DNA of 64,000 bases from a virus (IMGVR_UViG_3300036768_001340:1-64000), one strand, 5' to 3'; positions 36,890 through 45,777 are shown, counted from the stretch's first letter. The notes: a model not told the origin generated them from the letters alone. Numbers and translations: made by a program.

Positions 36890-37653
36890 CCCTTCACCCT
36901 CTCCTTGTCTGTATCGCTCTCAGGAAGCTCCCGACTGAGCCACGTGCTCTTATCGTATCCGGCGTGAACCACCAATCCAGGCATCACCAAGTTAGTGCGT
37001 CCAGACCTGCAGACTGAGTTCTCGTGATTTCGAATAAGCCACCAATCGACGCCGCTTCCCATTCCATCGTTCGGTTTAGCACGGACCCTACCGGTCTCTG
37101 GATCAAACCGTGGGATCGGCATCATGCTGATCCAGTACTCCCGCCGGGCCATCATCTGAGACGCTCTAATCCAGTCCTTGGTGACCAGCTGCCTGCCTAT
37201 GACATCCCTTACAGGATGCTCGATGCACTCGACTCCCGAGGCAAACCCTAACCTCAGACTCTTCTCGTAGGCAAAGAACCTAGACGCTAAGATCGACAAC
37301 CAATCCTTTGTGTAGAGGAGGTCATCCTGACACATCGTGATCAGCGGTGCCACCTTCGATGGATCACCGTGGGTCGGATGTCCATACCAGGTGTTGATCG
37401 ACTGGATGTGTGCGATCGCTCTATTGATCGTCGGACCCAAACCCTCATTCTCGTTGGACATCAAGACGTAGTCGGCGCATTCATGGGTGATGCCCTTAAG
37501 ATCATCGTCGATGTCCGCATTGTTACCATCAAAGCAGAGGGTGAGCCGAAACTCGTCTCGCTTCGTGTTCTTTAGGAGTGACTCAAGGGAGCGGACGGTC
37601 AACTCGTCCCTTCCAGGTTTTATCGTCACAAAGATGTCAGTGATCAGTCCCAT
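36886..37653 (-). CDS. GT2-like glycosyltransferase
   Basis: 255 aa from ATG at 37653; a longer in-frame start at 37695 is possible. GT-A fold: N-terminal FVTIKPGRDELTVRSLESLL, acid TLCFDGNNADID, then ITMCQDDLLYTKDW, which carries the metal-binding acidic pair, and a late MGSGVDWWLIRN. Donor nucleotide and acceptor unknown. Overlaps the lipoprotein gene. Confidence 0.7.
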   Translation of the reverse strand: MGLITDIFVTIKPGRDELTVRSLESLLKNTKRDEFRLTLCFDGNNADIDDDLKGITHECADYVLMSNENEGLGPTINRAIAHIQSINTWYGHPTHGDPSKVAPLITMCQDDLLYTKDWLSILASRFFAYEKSLRLGFASGVECIEHPVRDVIGRQLVTKDWIRASQMMARREYWISMMPIPRFDPETGRVRAKPNDGMGSGVDWWLIRNHENSVCRSGRTNLVMPGLVVHAGYDKSTWLSRELPESDTDKERVKG

Positions 37654-37710
37654 CGTCTCAACTCTTCGTTGGACATCTCGACGACATGCTGCCAATGTCT
37701 CTAAGATCGT

Positions 37711-40700
37711 TCACACCCAGCCCCTCATGCTTGTCGGCGGCTCCCGGTCGATGGTGAACGTCTCGGCTTCATGGTGCTCACCGCCGCGCTGACGAAGCTC
37801 CTTAGCTTTCTTGAGGACATCCTCATCGGTAACGACGTCTGGAAACCTAGGTTCAGGTGGAGTCTGGTACAGGACCTGCCACTGCTTATCCCAGAAGTCT
37901 CGGAAATTCCGCACCTTCCTGGGAAGGTCAGCCCAACTGTAGTGCCAGACCGACGGAAGCCTCCTAAAGATCTCATTCATGACCCGCCCATACTCCTGCG
38001 GAGACTGCTGACGCAGGGTGTCAAGTTCATTACTATAGAAACCACGGTGCGGTAGGTGTTCGCCGGTCACGATATCGATCATCTCGCATCCGTCCGACAT
38101 TCCCTTCTTGGCATAGAAACGACCCGTGTTTGGGTCCATGACCCGCGCATGGATGTTGATACCGTGGGTGATACGCAGGTTGTTCCTGCTGAGTCTCCAT
38201 TTCCAAGAGTGTCTGTCGGTCCGAACCGTCCGCTGGTCTCCCCAGAGCTCGATCACCGGAAGGTGAATCACGTCCACATCGCTTGGAAACCTCTTACACA
38301 TATCGACGATCTTCTCATAGTCGTCCTCATGGACGACCTCGTCGGCATCCTGTTGCCAGAGGAACTCCATGTCAGGAGACACCATGGCACGTCCGAAGGC
38401 CTTCTGCATGCCATCCATGCCAGGCTCGTCGGGATCCCACTCTCGAAGAATGACCTTCAGCTTTCCACTTTCGATCTCATCCTTAAAAGATCTTTCAAGT
38501 TCTTCACGACTATCGTCCGTTGAGCCGCCATCGACGACGATCACCTCATCGCAGAATCCTAGCATGCTCCCGATACTTTGGATGTATGGATAACCGTGGG
38601 TCTTGGGATTTAAGATGTGAGTGTACCCGGCAACCTTTGGTCGATAATCCTGAAACTCGCGCCCCGATTCAACCCCACAGGCCTCTAGGACGCTTCGATA
38701 CACATCTGCAGGTGCGATGTTGTTGATACAAGGATTCCCCGCATCGATCCTACAGACATCCTTGTAGCAGGCCTTCTCGCATCCATTGCGATCTGGGGTC
38801 TCAATGATCCTCAGGCGACGTGCCGCCTTTCCTATAGATTCCTTGTCAACCAAGAAATCAACATCTGAGAGAGACCTCAGCTTAAAGTCCATCGGACCCG
38901 TCGACCTAGGATACGAGCTTCCGAAGAGGGCGACGACAGGCAGCCCATAAGCCGAAGCGACATGCATCGGAAAAGAGTCGATGCCGACAAGCGCGTCACA
39001 CTGCTCGAGTAGAAACACGCCGAGCTCATTATATCCGAGCTTGCCGCGCATATCCAAGTCGACATCACCGACAGAGATGTCGTCAGAGGCCCCGACCTGG
39101 ACGACCTTGATGCCAGCCTCACGAATGTTCCTGACGACATCCTTCCAGTAGGAATAAGCCCTCGCAGACTTCTGCCCGCCAGAGTGTAGCGCCAGCCAGG
39201 GTCCGCCCTCAAGCTCATCCCACGAACGATCATCTTCGGGTAAGGCAGCCATCGTGGGCTTCTCTAGCCTGGTCGGATCGACGTTACATTGGACGGCAAA
39301 TTCCTCGATCAGATTCCGACCTTTGCCCCCGTGGATCCAGTTGGACCACGTCATCTGGACCGCAAGGTTCGGGGTGTAGACCTCGTCGAAGACATCCTCA
39401 AGGATGCCGACGTCCTGCATCCAGGGCTGCCATTCGATCACCTCATCGATGAAGTCAAGCCCTTGAACGATGGGAAAATACTGTGTCGAAGTAGCGAAAT
39501 ACACCACGTGATCATGGTGCTTACGTTTTAGCTCGCGTACAATCGAGGTGCTGAGGAAGACGTCACCGGCAGACATCGGCATCGTATAGATGAGCGATTT
39601 CCCCCTTGCTCGCACCTTCCCACGCAAGGCAGCAATCAGGCTTTCGCGAGTAGCCGGCCTTGTGATCGAGGCCTCCTCACAGGCCCTCCTGACGAAGTCT
39701 ACAAAGACCGCACCGGTGGCCTCAAGCGAATATCGACTATGGATGTGCTGTTGTAGTTCCTCAGCCCACTTCCTCGGTGTCTCAGCGCTCATCACCAACT
39801 TCTGCATCTTGGTGACCGCGTCCGACTCTCTCGGAACCGCCCAACGTGATCCTTGACCCATGACTCCCGGCCAGATGCACTCTGGGTAGATCTCCTGAAG
39901 GTCTGCATCGACAGGAACAAAGAGCTTCTTCCCTTCCTTTGTAAGGAAGTCAACGTGCCCAGACCAGTCGGTGGCCATGACCGGAGTACCGCAGGCTGCA
40001 GCCTCGATCAAGGGCAAGCCGAAGCCCTCACCGTGGGTAAGACTGACGGCGGCGATGACCCTCGGATCATTGTACACCGCAGCCATCTCCGACTCAGACA
40101 TCCTGCCATGGAGGATGAAGATCTTTGGATACTCACCGCAGCCGGTACCCTGTTTAATGTCCGAGACCCTCTTCTTCGTCACCTCAAAGTCGACCATTGA
40201 GGCATTGACGATAGAGGTCTTCAAGATCAAACCGACGTTCTTGTTCCCTGCAAACGAACGACAGAACCATTCGACCAGCTTAGTAACGTTCTTTCGATCT
40301 CTACCGTCAGGCCTGTCGAGCCCCAGTCCACAAAAGATAAAGTTCTTTGCCGGAACCCCAAGCTCGTCGAGAAGACTGCTGGAGACGACCATCGGCTTAA
40401 AGACCGACGTGTCAACGCCCTCAGGGATTACAACGATAGGCTTCTCAAGACGAAGCTTCTCGCCCCGCTGTCCCTGGTACTCCACAGCAAACGAACGCCT
40501 AGAGTGCTCTGACGGGACAACGACGACATCGACTTCGTTATTGCAGGCGATCAGCCACTCAGGGGTGACGCGATCGGTCTCGATACCAGCGGTCACTCCG
40601 ATCATCAACGGAGCCCGACGACGGAACTCGTTGGGAATCGTGACTTGGATGGCCACATCTGGATTGGCATGCTTCCGCCCTGTCAACTTCCTGATCCAAG

Positions 40701-40863
40701 CCAGTTCATCATCCCACAGGAATGGGGTCTCACCCCACTTAAGAGACTCGACGGCGATGTCATACTCACCGGAGTCATAGAGGGCCTTGAGCAACTGACG
40801 GGAGTGAACGCCATATCCCGATGCGGTCAGCGCCGGGGCGATGAACAAAAGCTTTCGCTTCAT
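37711..40863 (-). CDS. Three-domain glycosyltransferase (GT4-GT9-GT2)
   Basis: 1050 aa, three complete-looking glycosyltransferase units in one chain. Residues ~1-405: GT4 (PIVVIPEGVDTSVFKP hinge, SLTHGEGFGLPLIEAAACGTP donor site). ~425-720: GT9 heptosyltransferase-like (SAGDVFLSTSIVRELK start, ALVGIDSFPMHVASAYGLP), followed by a cysteine-rich link (C at CEKACYKDVC and PCINNI). ~745-1050: GT2 (VIVVDGGSTDDSREEL, WQQDADEVVH). The fusion suggests that several consecutive sugars are added by one polypeptide. Each unit is named from motifs; donors are inferred, heptose for the GT9 unit. Confidence 0.85.
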   Translation of the reverse strand: MKRKLLFIAPALTASGYGVHSRQLLKALYDSGEYDIAVESLKWGETPFLWDDELAWIRKLTGRKHANPDVAIQVTIPNEFRRRAPLMIGVTAGIETDRVTPEWLIACNNEVDVVVVPSEHSRRSFAVEYQGQRGEKLRLEKPIVVIPEGVDTSVFKPMVVSSSLLDELGVPAKNFIFCGLGLDRPDGRDRKNVTKLVEWFCRSFAGNKNVGLILKTSIVNASMVDFEVTKKRVSDIKQGTGCGEYPKIFILHGRMSESEMAAVYNDPRVIAAVSLTHGEGFGLPLIEAAACGTPVMATDWSGHVDFLTKEGKKLFVPVDADLQEIYPECIWPGVMGQGSRWAVPRESDAVTKMQKLVMSAETPRKWAEELQQHIHSRYSLEATGAVFVDFVRRACEEASITRPATRESLIAALRGKVRARGKSLIYTMPMSAGDVFLSTSIVRELKRKHHDHVVYFATSTQYFPIVQGLDFIDEVIEWQPWMQDVGILEDVFDEVYTPNLAVQMTWSNWIHGGKGRNLIEEFAVQCNVDPTRLEKPTMAALPEDDRSWDELEGGPWLALHSGGQKSARAYSYWKDVVRNIREAGIKVVQVGASDDISVGDVDLDMRGKLGYNELGVFLLEQCDALVGIDSFPMHVASAYGLPVVALFGSSYPRSTGPMDFKLRSLSDVDFLVDKESIGKAARRLRIIETPDRNGCEKACYKDVCRIDAGNPCINNIAPADVYRSVLEACGVESGREFQDYRPKVAGYTHILNPKTHGYPYIQSIGSMLGFCDEVIVVDGGSTDDSREELERSFKDEIESGKLKVILREWDPDEPGMDGMQKAFGRAMVSPDMEFLWQQDADEVVHEDDYEKIVDMCKRFPSDVDVIHLPVIELWGDQRTVRTDRHSWKWRLSRNNLRITHGINIHARVMDPNTGRFYAKKGMSDGCEMIDIVTGEHLPHRGFYSNELDTLRQQSPQEYGRVMNEIFRRLPSVWHYSWADLPRKVRNFRDFWDKQWQVLYQTPPEPRFPDVVTDEDVLKKAKELRQRGGEHHEAETFTIDREPPTSMRGWV

Positions 40864-40871
40864 GGAGCCTT

Positions 40872-41870
40872 TCAGGGAAGGATGATACGGGAGCCAGTCC
40901 CCATCTTCTTCTCATACTGGTCCAGGACCTGGAGGCCCTGGTGGAGGTCGATCTGGGGCCTCCATCCCATGACGGAGGCGGCCTTGGCGTTGTCGGCCAA
41001 GGTGATCCTGGCCTCACCGAGACGCGGTGGGATGTACTCGACGAGGCGATCCCACTCCTCCTGGGAGAGATGACAGTCGTGCTTGCCGGCCACCACACGG
41101 GCAAGTTCATTGATGCTATAGTTCTTCCCGGTGCCGATATTAAAGACACCGGTCGCCTCCCAATTCATCATGGCCATCATGTTGGCCCTTACAACGTCAC
41201 CGACGAAGGTGAAGTCACGTCGTTGTTCGCCGTCACCGACGATCGTCATCCTCTTGCCCTCACGAAGCTGCTTGCGGAAGATGGCGATGACTGTCGCGTA
41301 CCGCCCCTCCTCCTGGTGACGAGGACCGTAGACGTTGAAGTACCTAAGGCTGACGGTCGAGAGGCCATAGAGCCTATGGTACACATCCATGATCTCCTCA
41401 CCCGCCTTCTTGCTCATCGAGTATGGGTTGAGGCAGTCCGTCGGCAGGTCCTCGTGCAACGGGATACCTTGGTCCAAGAGATGATCGCTTCGACGACCAT
41501 AGGCGGAAGAGCTGGCTGAGTAAACCACCCTCCTGACTCCCATCTGCCGGGCGGCCTCGGCCACGTTGGCCGTCCCTTGGACGTTCGTCATGAACGAATG
41601 TAGAGGATTGGTGATCCCGGTCTGGATACGAGAATCAGCCGCCAGATGGAACACACAGGTGACATGATCGCAGGCCCGTCGGACCAGATCAAAGTCCAAG
41701 ATGCTGCCTCTAATGAAGTCGAACTTCCTGTTCCCGCTCCAACGTCTTAGGTTCTCGACCTTACCTTCCGAGAGGTCATCGAGGACCCTGACCTCGTGAC
41801 CCAACGTCATAAGCTCATCTACGAGGTTACTTCCGATGAATCCGGCTCCGCCGGTGACGAGGACTGGCAT
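40872..41870 (-). CDS. NAD-dependent nucleotide-sugar epimerase (GalE-like SDR)
   Basis: 332 aa. Rossmann start VTGGAGFIGSNLVDEL, catalytic SASSSAYGRRSD and NPYSMSKKAGEE (YxxxK), and the sugar-binding YFNVYGPRHQEEGRYATVIAIF are textbook GalE/UDP-glucuronate 4-epimerase features. Epimerises a UDP-hexose, possibly the product of the dehydrogenase at 26655-27644. Abuts the GroES-like gene at one base. Confidence 0.85.
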   Translation of the reverse strand: MPVLVTGGAGFIGSNLVDELMTLGHEVRVLDDLSEGKVENLRRWSGNRKFDFIRGSILDFDLVRRACDHVTCVFHLAADSRIQTGITNPLHSFMTNVQGTANVAEAARQMGVRRVVYSASSSAYGRRSDHLLDQGIPLHEDLPTDCLNPYSMSKKAGEEIMDVYHRLYGLSTVSLRYFNVYGPRHQEEGRYATVIAIFRKQLREGKRMTIVGDGEQRRDFTFVGDVVRANMMAMMNWEATGVFNIGTGKNYSINELARVVAGKHDCHLSQEEWDRLVEYIPPRLGEARITLADNAKAASVMGWRPQIDLHQGLQVLDQYEKKMGTGSRIILP

Positions 41871-42199
41871 TATCCGCGAGTCTCCGCAATAACATCGGTT
41901 GACCGCTCGGCCTGTTCCTTCTGCCGAATGACAGCCATGATATTTCGGGCGCTCACCATCGTAAAGCTCTGGTTTCCAACGCGACCTTCTACGGCACCGA
42001 TCACATCGTAAAACACCAGATCACCGACCGAGAATGACCTAGCTTCATCACAGTCATCCTTAGCGACTATCTGTGCCAATCGATGCTGCTTAGCCAATGC
42101 ATTGCTCGGAGCAATAATGATGCCCTCCTTACCGACCCTCTCATCTTCTTTGACGGGATCGATCACGACCCACTTGTTCGTTGGTCTCAACTCAAACAT
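41870..42199 (-). CDS. GroES-like co-chaperonin
   Basis: 109 aa from ATG at 42199, chosen because TAGGAGGA lies just upstream. The fold pattern matches GroES/T4 gp31: RPTNKWVVIDPVKEDE (first strand), the EGIIIAP loop, FSVGDLVFYDVIGAV and the last FTMVSARNIMAVI strand. GroES caps the GroEL chamber; phages encode variants to fold their capsid protein. It lies inside the sugar cluster rather than near head genes. GroES call is based on pattern, length and order. Confidence 0.75.
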   Translation of the reverse strand: MFELRPTNKWVVIDPVKEDERVGKEGIIIAPSNALAKQHRLAQIVAKDDCDEARSFSVGDLVFYDVIGAVEGRVGNQSFTMVSARNIMAVIRQKEQAERSTDVIAETRG

Positions 42200-42207
42200 C
42201 GTTCCTC

Positions 42208-43536
42208 CTACACAGTCGCCAGACGGATAGATCCTCGAGATCCCCTCTGCACCGCATACTGAGAGATCGCACGTTCCAAACCGTTCCGCCAACCGTCGAT
42301 CATCTCTTGCATCCCAAAGGTCTTCGAGGCCCACTCCCGAGCCTGCAGCCCGAGCCTCTTCCTCTCAGCACGACCCATCCTGAAGACTTTCTCTAGAGCA
42401 GCGGCGACGTCGTCGTCATTCACACGATCATCGTAGATGTAAGGCACAGATTGGGAGCCGACTCGGTTACGCGCCACCGGAAACACCGGCTGGCCCCACC
42501 ACCTATGAGTGGACCGACGCTGCCGAGCGATCTTCGTAAGCCTATCTTGGTCACTAAAATCCTTCAGGTCCTGCCACCAGTCTCCGATCTGAAACTGCAA
42601 CCCACCGGTCATGTTGACGACAATGGGAGTACCCGCATAGAGCGCCTCGAGCGTACCAAGACCGAACCCCTCGTTATTCGAGATGTTGATCACGCAGTCA
42701 GCGCAGTTATACATCACGTTCAGCTGCTCCGGCGGGACCCTCTGCTCTGAGAGGATGAAGAGGTCCTCGATGCCGAGCTGCTTTACGTTGGCCCGAACGT
42801 CCTGGCCCTCCTGGTCATCAGCCTGAGTGTGCATCAGGAGGGCGACCTTCTGTCGACCGACCTTCTTGGCAAACCTGGCAAACGATTCGATAACGTCACC
42901 GGTCATCTTACGGCGAGCGTTTCGATTGTTCCACATCACGATGAACTCTCGATCCGCAAATGGGCCGAAATTTTTTCGCCTAGTCTCTGTGATGATTGCC
43001 GGATCAAGCGGCTTGAACAGGTCTGCCGGCTCCGCGTGTGGCACGTATGCGTACCGTTCCTCCGGATAGTTTAGTCCCTGAAGGATTCCGTACGTCTTAA
43101 GAGAGAGCGTCATGATGAAGTCGGTGGCATTATAGATCGCCCGGTTGAACTCTGGGATCGGATCGTTATCCCAGACGTGCCAGTACACAATCGGGCAGAC
43201 CGACCTAACCTCGTCCTCCATCTCCCAGACCCACTGGAAGAACCGTGGATCAGTGAAGAGGACGACAGCGTCAGGCCTCTCCTCTGCGAGGAACTTTCGA
43301 AGGAGCTCTTTGTTTCCATGCCCGTCGACAGGATGGATGATCCAGTTACCTTGGCCGAACTCCTCAGGAGCAACCATCTGCGGTCTGTAATCGGGATGCC
43401 TGATCGCACCTCCAAAGCAGATGAACTGATACTCACCGGTCTTCAAGAGACCACTGATGACGTACTTGGCCTGGATACCGACCCCTGAGGGGACAAGCGG
43501 GTGGTCAGACAACCACAGGATCTTCTTTCGAACCAT
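42208..43536 (-). CDS. GT4 family glycosyltransferase
   Basis: 442 aa. N-terminal WLSDHPLVPSGVGIQAKYV is a typical GT4 nucleotide-sugar acceptor-side opening; the donor domain has FIVMWNNRNARRKMTGDVI and ISNNEGFGLGTLEALYAGTP (E-x7-E). One of about nine transferases in the cluster. A 125-bp gap upstream (43537-43661) has a hairpin with CCTGAG/CTCAGG arms but no recognised promoter. Co-directional with all genes downstream. Confidence 0.8.
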   Translation of the reverse strand: MVRKKILWLSDHPLVPSGVGIQAKYVISGLLKTGEYQFICFGGAIRHPDYRPQMVAPEEFGQGNWIIHPVDGHGNKELLRKFLAEERPDAVVLFTDPRFFQWVWEMEDEVRSVCPIVYWHVWDNDPIPEFNRAIYNATDFIMTLSLKTYGILQGLNYPEERYAYVPHAEPADLFKPLDPAIITETRRKNFGPFADREFIVMWNNRNARRKMTGDVIESFARFAKKVGRQKVALLMHTQADDQEGQDVRANVKQLGIEDLFILSEQRVPPEQLNVMYNCADCVINISNNEGFGLGTLEALYAGTPIVVNMTGGLQFQIGDWWQDLKDFSDQDRLTKIARQRRSTHRWWGQPVFPVARNRVGSQSVPYIYDDRVNDDDVAAALEKVFRMGRAERKRLGLQAREWASKTFGMQEMIDGWRNGLERAISQYAVQRGSRGSIRLATV

Positions 43537-43661
43537 TCCTCCGAACCTTTTTCGAGATAAACCTTCGATGGATAAGAAGAGTCTCCCGATCCACCTGAGG
43601 TCTGATCTCTCAGGGAGGAAAATAAACGGGCATCTGACCCAGGGGAGCTCGTTCTACAGGT

Positions 43662-44555
43662 CTAACTACCTGCGGTGACTTCCGCAGACCCTGGACAGAG
43701 TTCGGTGCCCATCCAAGGACACTTTGTAGATCTTTTCTCCTTTGTGTCCTTATCGATCCATGAGCGAACGCAGGCTGCAAAGTTCTGCTCGTATGAATAC
43801 GAGTGCATCGCCGTAATCGTTTTCTGCAGATAATCTAGGGCCCTCTCGATGGCCTTCGGTCCTGCACTGACCTTGACCACTTCAACAGAAAGATCTCCTT
43901 CCCTCGGCTTCTTCTTGAGGAGAATGAACGCGAGGCTGACGTTCTTCGGATCCGCTCCGGTCATCTTGCAGAAGAAGTGCTTGTACAGGAGAAGCTGGGA
44001 GATTACCTCGATGTCCTGAAACTTCTTCGCAGGCCATCCCCACTGACAGGTCTTGAAATCCGCGATATAGATCACGGTCTTCCGCTTGAGCTTCTTGACG
44101 AAGACGATGTCGATGAATCCCTTAAAGTTGATCTGAAGACCGTCGGTCCTGAGGATCGGTTCAAGGAGCATCAGTTCGGACTTGAGGGTCGTGATCCCCT
44201 TCAGCTCCTCACACTCCATGCAGTCTGCATAGAACTTCGGGATGCAGTCCCTGATCCGATGAGCCTCGGCTCTATCTGAGGGATGGGTGAGGTCTAGTGT
44301 CTTCAATGCCTCATCGTACATCTCGAGGGCATGTTTCGATGCCTTCTCGACGGTCCCCTCAGGTCCGTAAAGGACCTCCATCCCAGAGTGAACTGCCCTT
44401 CCGAAGTCCATCTGGAACGACCGTTCTTCTACCTTGTGTCCCTGGACGTTCTGGATGAACCACCTCCACGAGCATTCATGGAAGAGCCTTAGCTCAGAGA
44501 ATGAGACCCTATCCCTTAGCTGCCCGTAGAGCGGAAGATGTATCCGCTTGGACAC
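43662..44555 (-). CDS. Cas4/RecB-like PD-(D/E)XK nuclease with Fe-S cysteines
   Basis: 297 aa. The nuclease core is visible: a His in AVHSGMEVL, an acidic GFIDIVFV strand and the VIYIADFKT motif (D-x-K). Cysteines at ~28 (HECSW) and a C-terminal group (CVRSW, KCPWMG, LCPG) fit the one-plus-three cysteine set of Cas4/AddB-type 4Fe-4S nucleases. Probably a single-strand exonuclease for recombination or DNA processing. Abuts the coiled-coil gene with a one-base overlap. Fe-S binding is inferred from cysteine positions. Confidence 0.75.
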   Translation of the reverse strand: MSKRIHLPLYGQLRDRVSFSELRLFHECSWRWFIQNVQGHKVEERSFQMDFGRAVHSGMEVLYGPEGTVEKASKHALEMYDEALKTLDLTHPSDRAEAHRIRDCIPKFYADCMECEELKGITTLKSELMLLEPILRTDGLQINFKGFIDIVFVKKLKRKTVIYIADFKTCQWGWPAKKFQDIEVISQLLLYKHFFCKMTGADPKNVSLAFILLKKKPREGDLSVEVVKVSAGPKAIERALDYLQKTITAMHSYSYEQNFAACVRSWIDKDTKEKRSTKCPWMGTELCPGSAEVTAGS

Positions 44556-44866
44556 TATGGCTTCAGAATAATCAGCTCTGTCTCAAGACCGTTCGGAAGG
44601 TGTCCCTTACGGGCTTCATCGGTGGCGAATCTCGCCTCCACGACACCAGCGATCTGATAGATCCTTCCGTTTAGGAAGGCATAGTCCATTCCTGAAGGAA
44701 TCTCCTTGAGCTTCTGTTCGAGGGCGACGATCCGCTCATTGGCCATCTCAAGATCACTCCTGAGCTTGGCATTCTCGATCTTTAACTCCTTTGCCTCGTC
44801 TCGGGTCCTCGTTTCAGAAACCTTGACATCGGCTGACGCTTTTGTCTTGTCATTCTCAGTCGGCAT
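44555..44866 (-). CDS. Coiled-coil protein, unknown; first gene of the left operon
   Basis: 103 aa from ATG at 44866. Residues ~20-60 form a heptad-type coiled coil (ELKIENAKLRSDLEMANERI). The C-terminal half is a small alpha/beta domain (MDYAFLNGRIYQIAGVVEAR). No ribosome site precedes the ATG, but a -10-like TATCTA lies exactly 6 nt upstream, the leaderless pattern seen at three other genes here. A longer GTG start at 44884 would place translation upstream of that box. No family recognised. Confidence 0.6.
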   Translation of the reverse strand: MPTENDKTKASADVKVSETRTRDEAKELKIENAKLRSDLEMANERIVALEQKLKEIPSGMDYAFLNGRIYQIAGVVEARFATDEARKGHLPNGLETELIILKP

Positions 44867-44872
44867 GTCGGT

Positions 44873-44880
44873 TAGATACC
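44873..44880 (-). promoter_or_regulatory. -10-like box of the left operon, GGTATCTA
   Basis: On the minus strand GG-TATCTA, then 6 nt (ACCGAC), then ATG. Spacing equals that at 52653, 55348 and 55307. No -35 consensus is seen at 17 bp. TATCTA deviates from TANNNT at its last base, so this is the weakest of the four examples. Confidence 0.4.
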
Positions 44881-44908
44881 ACACGCGCTCTTATAGAAGA
44901 CTGAAAGG

Positions 44909-45052
44909 ATTAACTTAAATAATTGAATTAACTTAAATAATTAAATTAACTTAAATAATTGAATTAATTTAAATAATTAAATTAACTTAAATAATTAAAT
45001 TAACTTAAATAATTAAATTAACTTAAATAATTAAATTAACTTAAATAATTAA
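44909..45052. repeat. Eight tandem 18-bp AT-rich repeats
   Basis: Eight head-to-tail copies of ATTAACTTAAATAATTRA with only one to three substitutions, followed by another AT-rich stretch to about 45085. The array starts about 40 bp upstream of the first gene of the left operon. The 18-bp unit is highly unlike the GC-rich surroundings. Candidate roles: replication origin iterons, DNA-unwinding region, or an upstream activating region for late transcription. All six reading frames are closed or non-coding. Confidence 0.95.
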
Positions 45053-45150
45053 ATTAATTATAATATATATATTAAATATATAGACTATTAGTTAGTAACA
45101 GAGGATATGCGGTGTGACCAATTTTCTGTGGTCTGCTTGTGATCTAATGC

Positions 45151-45245
45151 CCCTCCTTCAGGAGGGCGGTCTGTTACCCTGCCTCAGATGACCTCGGGCC
45201 ATCATCCCAGTTTTTGGGATGAACACCTACTCCTTTCAGGAGGTG
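45151..45245. other. Three consecutive RNA hairpins downstream of the C39-peptidase gene
   Basis: Hairpin 1: CCCTCC-TTCA-GGAGGG (45151-45166). Hairpin 2: TCATCCCA-GTTTT-TGGGATGA, perfect 8-bp stem (45202-45222). Hairpin 3: CTCCT-TTC-AGGAG with outer CAC/GTG (45224-45245). They follow the stop of the minus-strand gene at 45328. No U-run suits a classical intrinsic terminator, so termination is possible but not shown. The rest of 44885-45327, apart from the repeats, holds no gene that I can support. Confidence 0.6.
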
Positions 45246-45327
45246 ATCCCAGGATCCGGACAGCGTACGTTCTGGGGTGGCCAGATTAGTCTGAGATGTG
45301 TCTATCAGGTCGACTTGGCGGGAAACC

Positions 45328-45777
45328 TTACTTCCCAATTGCGATGGCGTAGAAGGGCTTCGATTCACTCGGGCACCTCCAGCGCTTGGAGAGGTTCGTC
45401 CGGGATGCCACGGTGAGACCGTTCTCGTCCATGTTCTTCTTGGTCCGCGCAGGGTCGAAGTAGATGACCTTGTCTCCTACGATTCCGATGACAGTGACCC
45501 AGTGGGTCCACTGGTCGAGACAGAGCACGACCGGCCTTCCGTCTAGGACGTTGGCCCGGACGAAGGCCCACGCTGCCGCTGTGTCTGCGGAATGGTGCGG
45601 TGTGGCGGTCCAACCGAGCTGCCGTGCGGCCTGGATGAGCTCCTCCTCGTCCGTCCCGTCTTCAGTGGTCCCTGCCTTGGCACGGATGGTCCGCTCAGAG
45701 ACCTTTTGTCCAAGGACCAACCCCGCCGACCTCAGCGCCGCGGGACCGCACGACCATGGTCTCTCCTGGTACCGCAC
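45328..45777 (-). CDS. C39-like cysteine peptidase
   Basis: 149 aa. The papain-like C39 triad is visible: Cys10 in RPWSCGPAALR, His92 in QWTHWVTVIG and Asp108 in VIYFDPAR, in order and with typical spacing. The N-terminal Q-x-x-x-x-CG sets the oxyanion Gln. C39 peptidases cleave after a double glycine in ABC-exported leader peptides, but lone versions also occur in phages. No transport partner is seen nearby. The target is unknown; one guess is a phage-encoded protein cleavage role. Confidence 0.75.
   Translation of the reverse strand: MRYQERPWSCGPAALRSAGLVLGQKVSERTIRAKAGTTEDGTDEEELIQAARQLGWTATPHHSADTAAAWAFVRANVLDGRPVVLCLDQWTHWVTVIGIVGDKVIYFDPARTKKNMDENGLTVASRTNLSKRWRCPSESKPFYAIAIGK

Noticed and set aside
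43457-43678. Plus-strand small gene in the gap between transferase and nuclease genes
   Set aside because: Mostly antisense to the transferase gene; no ribosome site.
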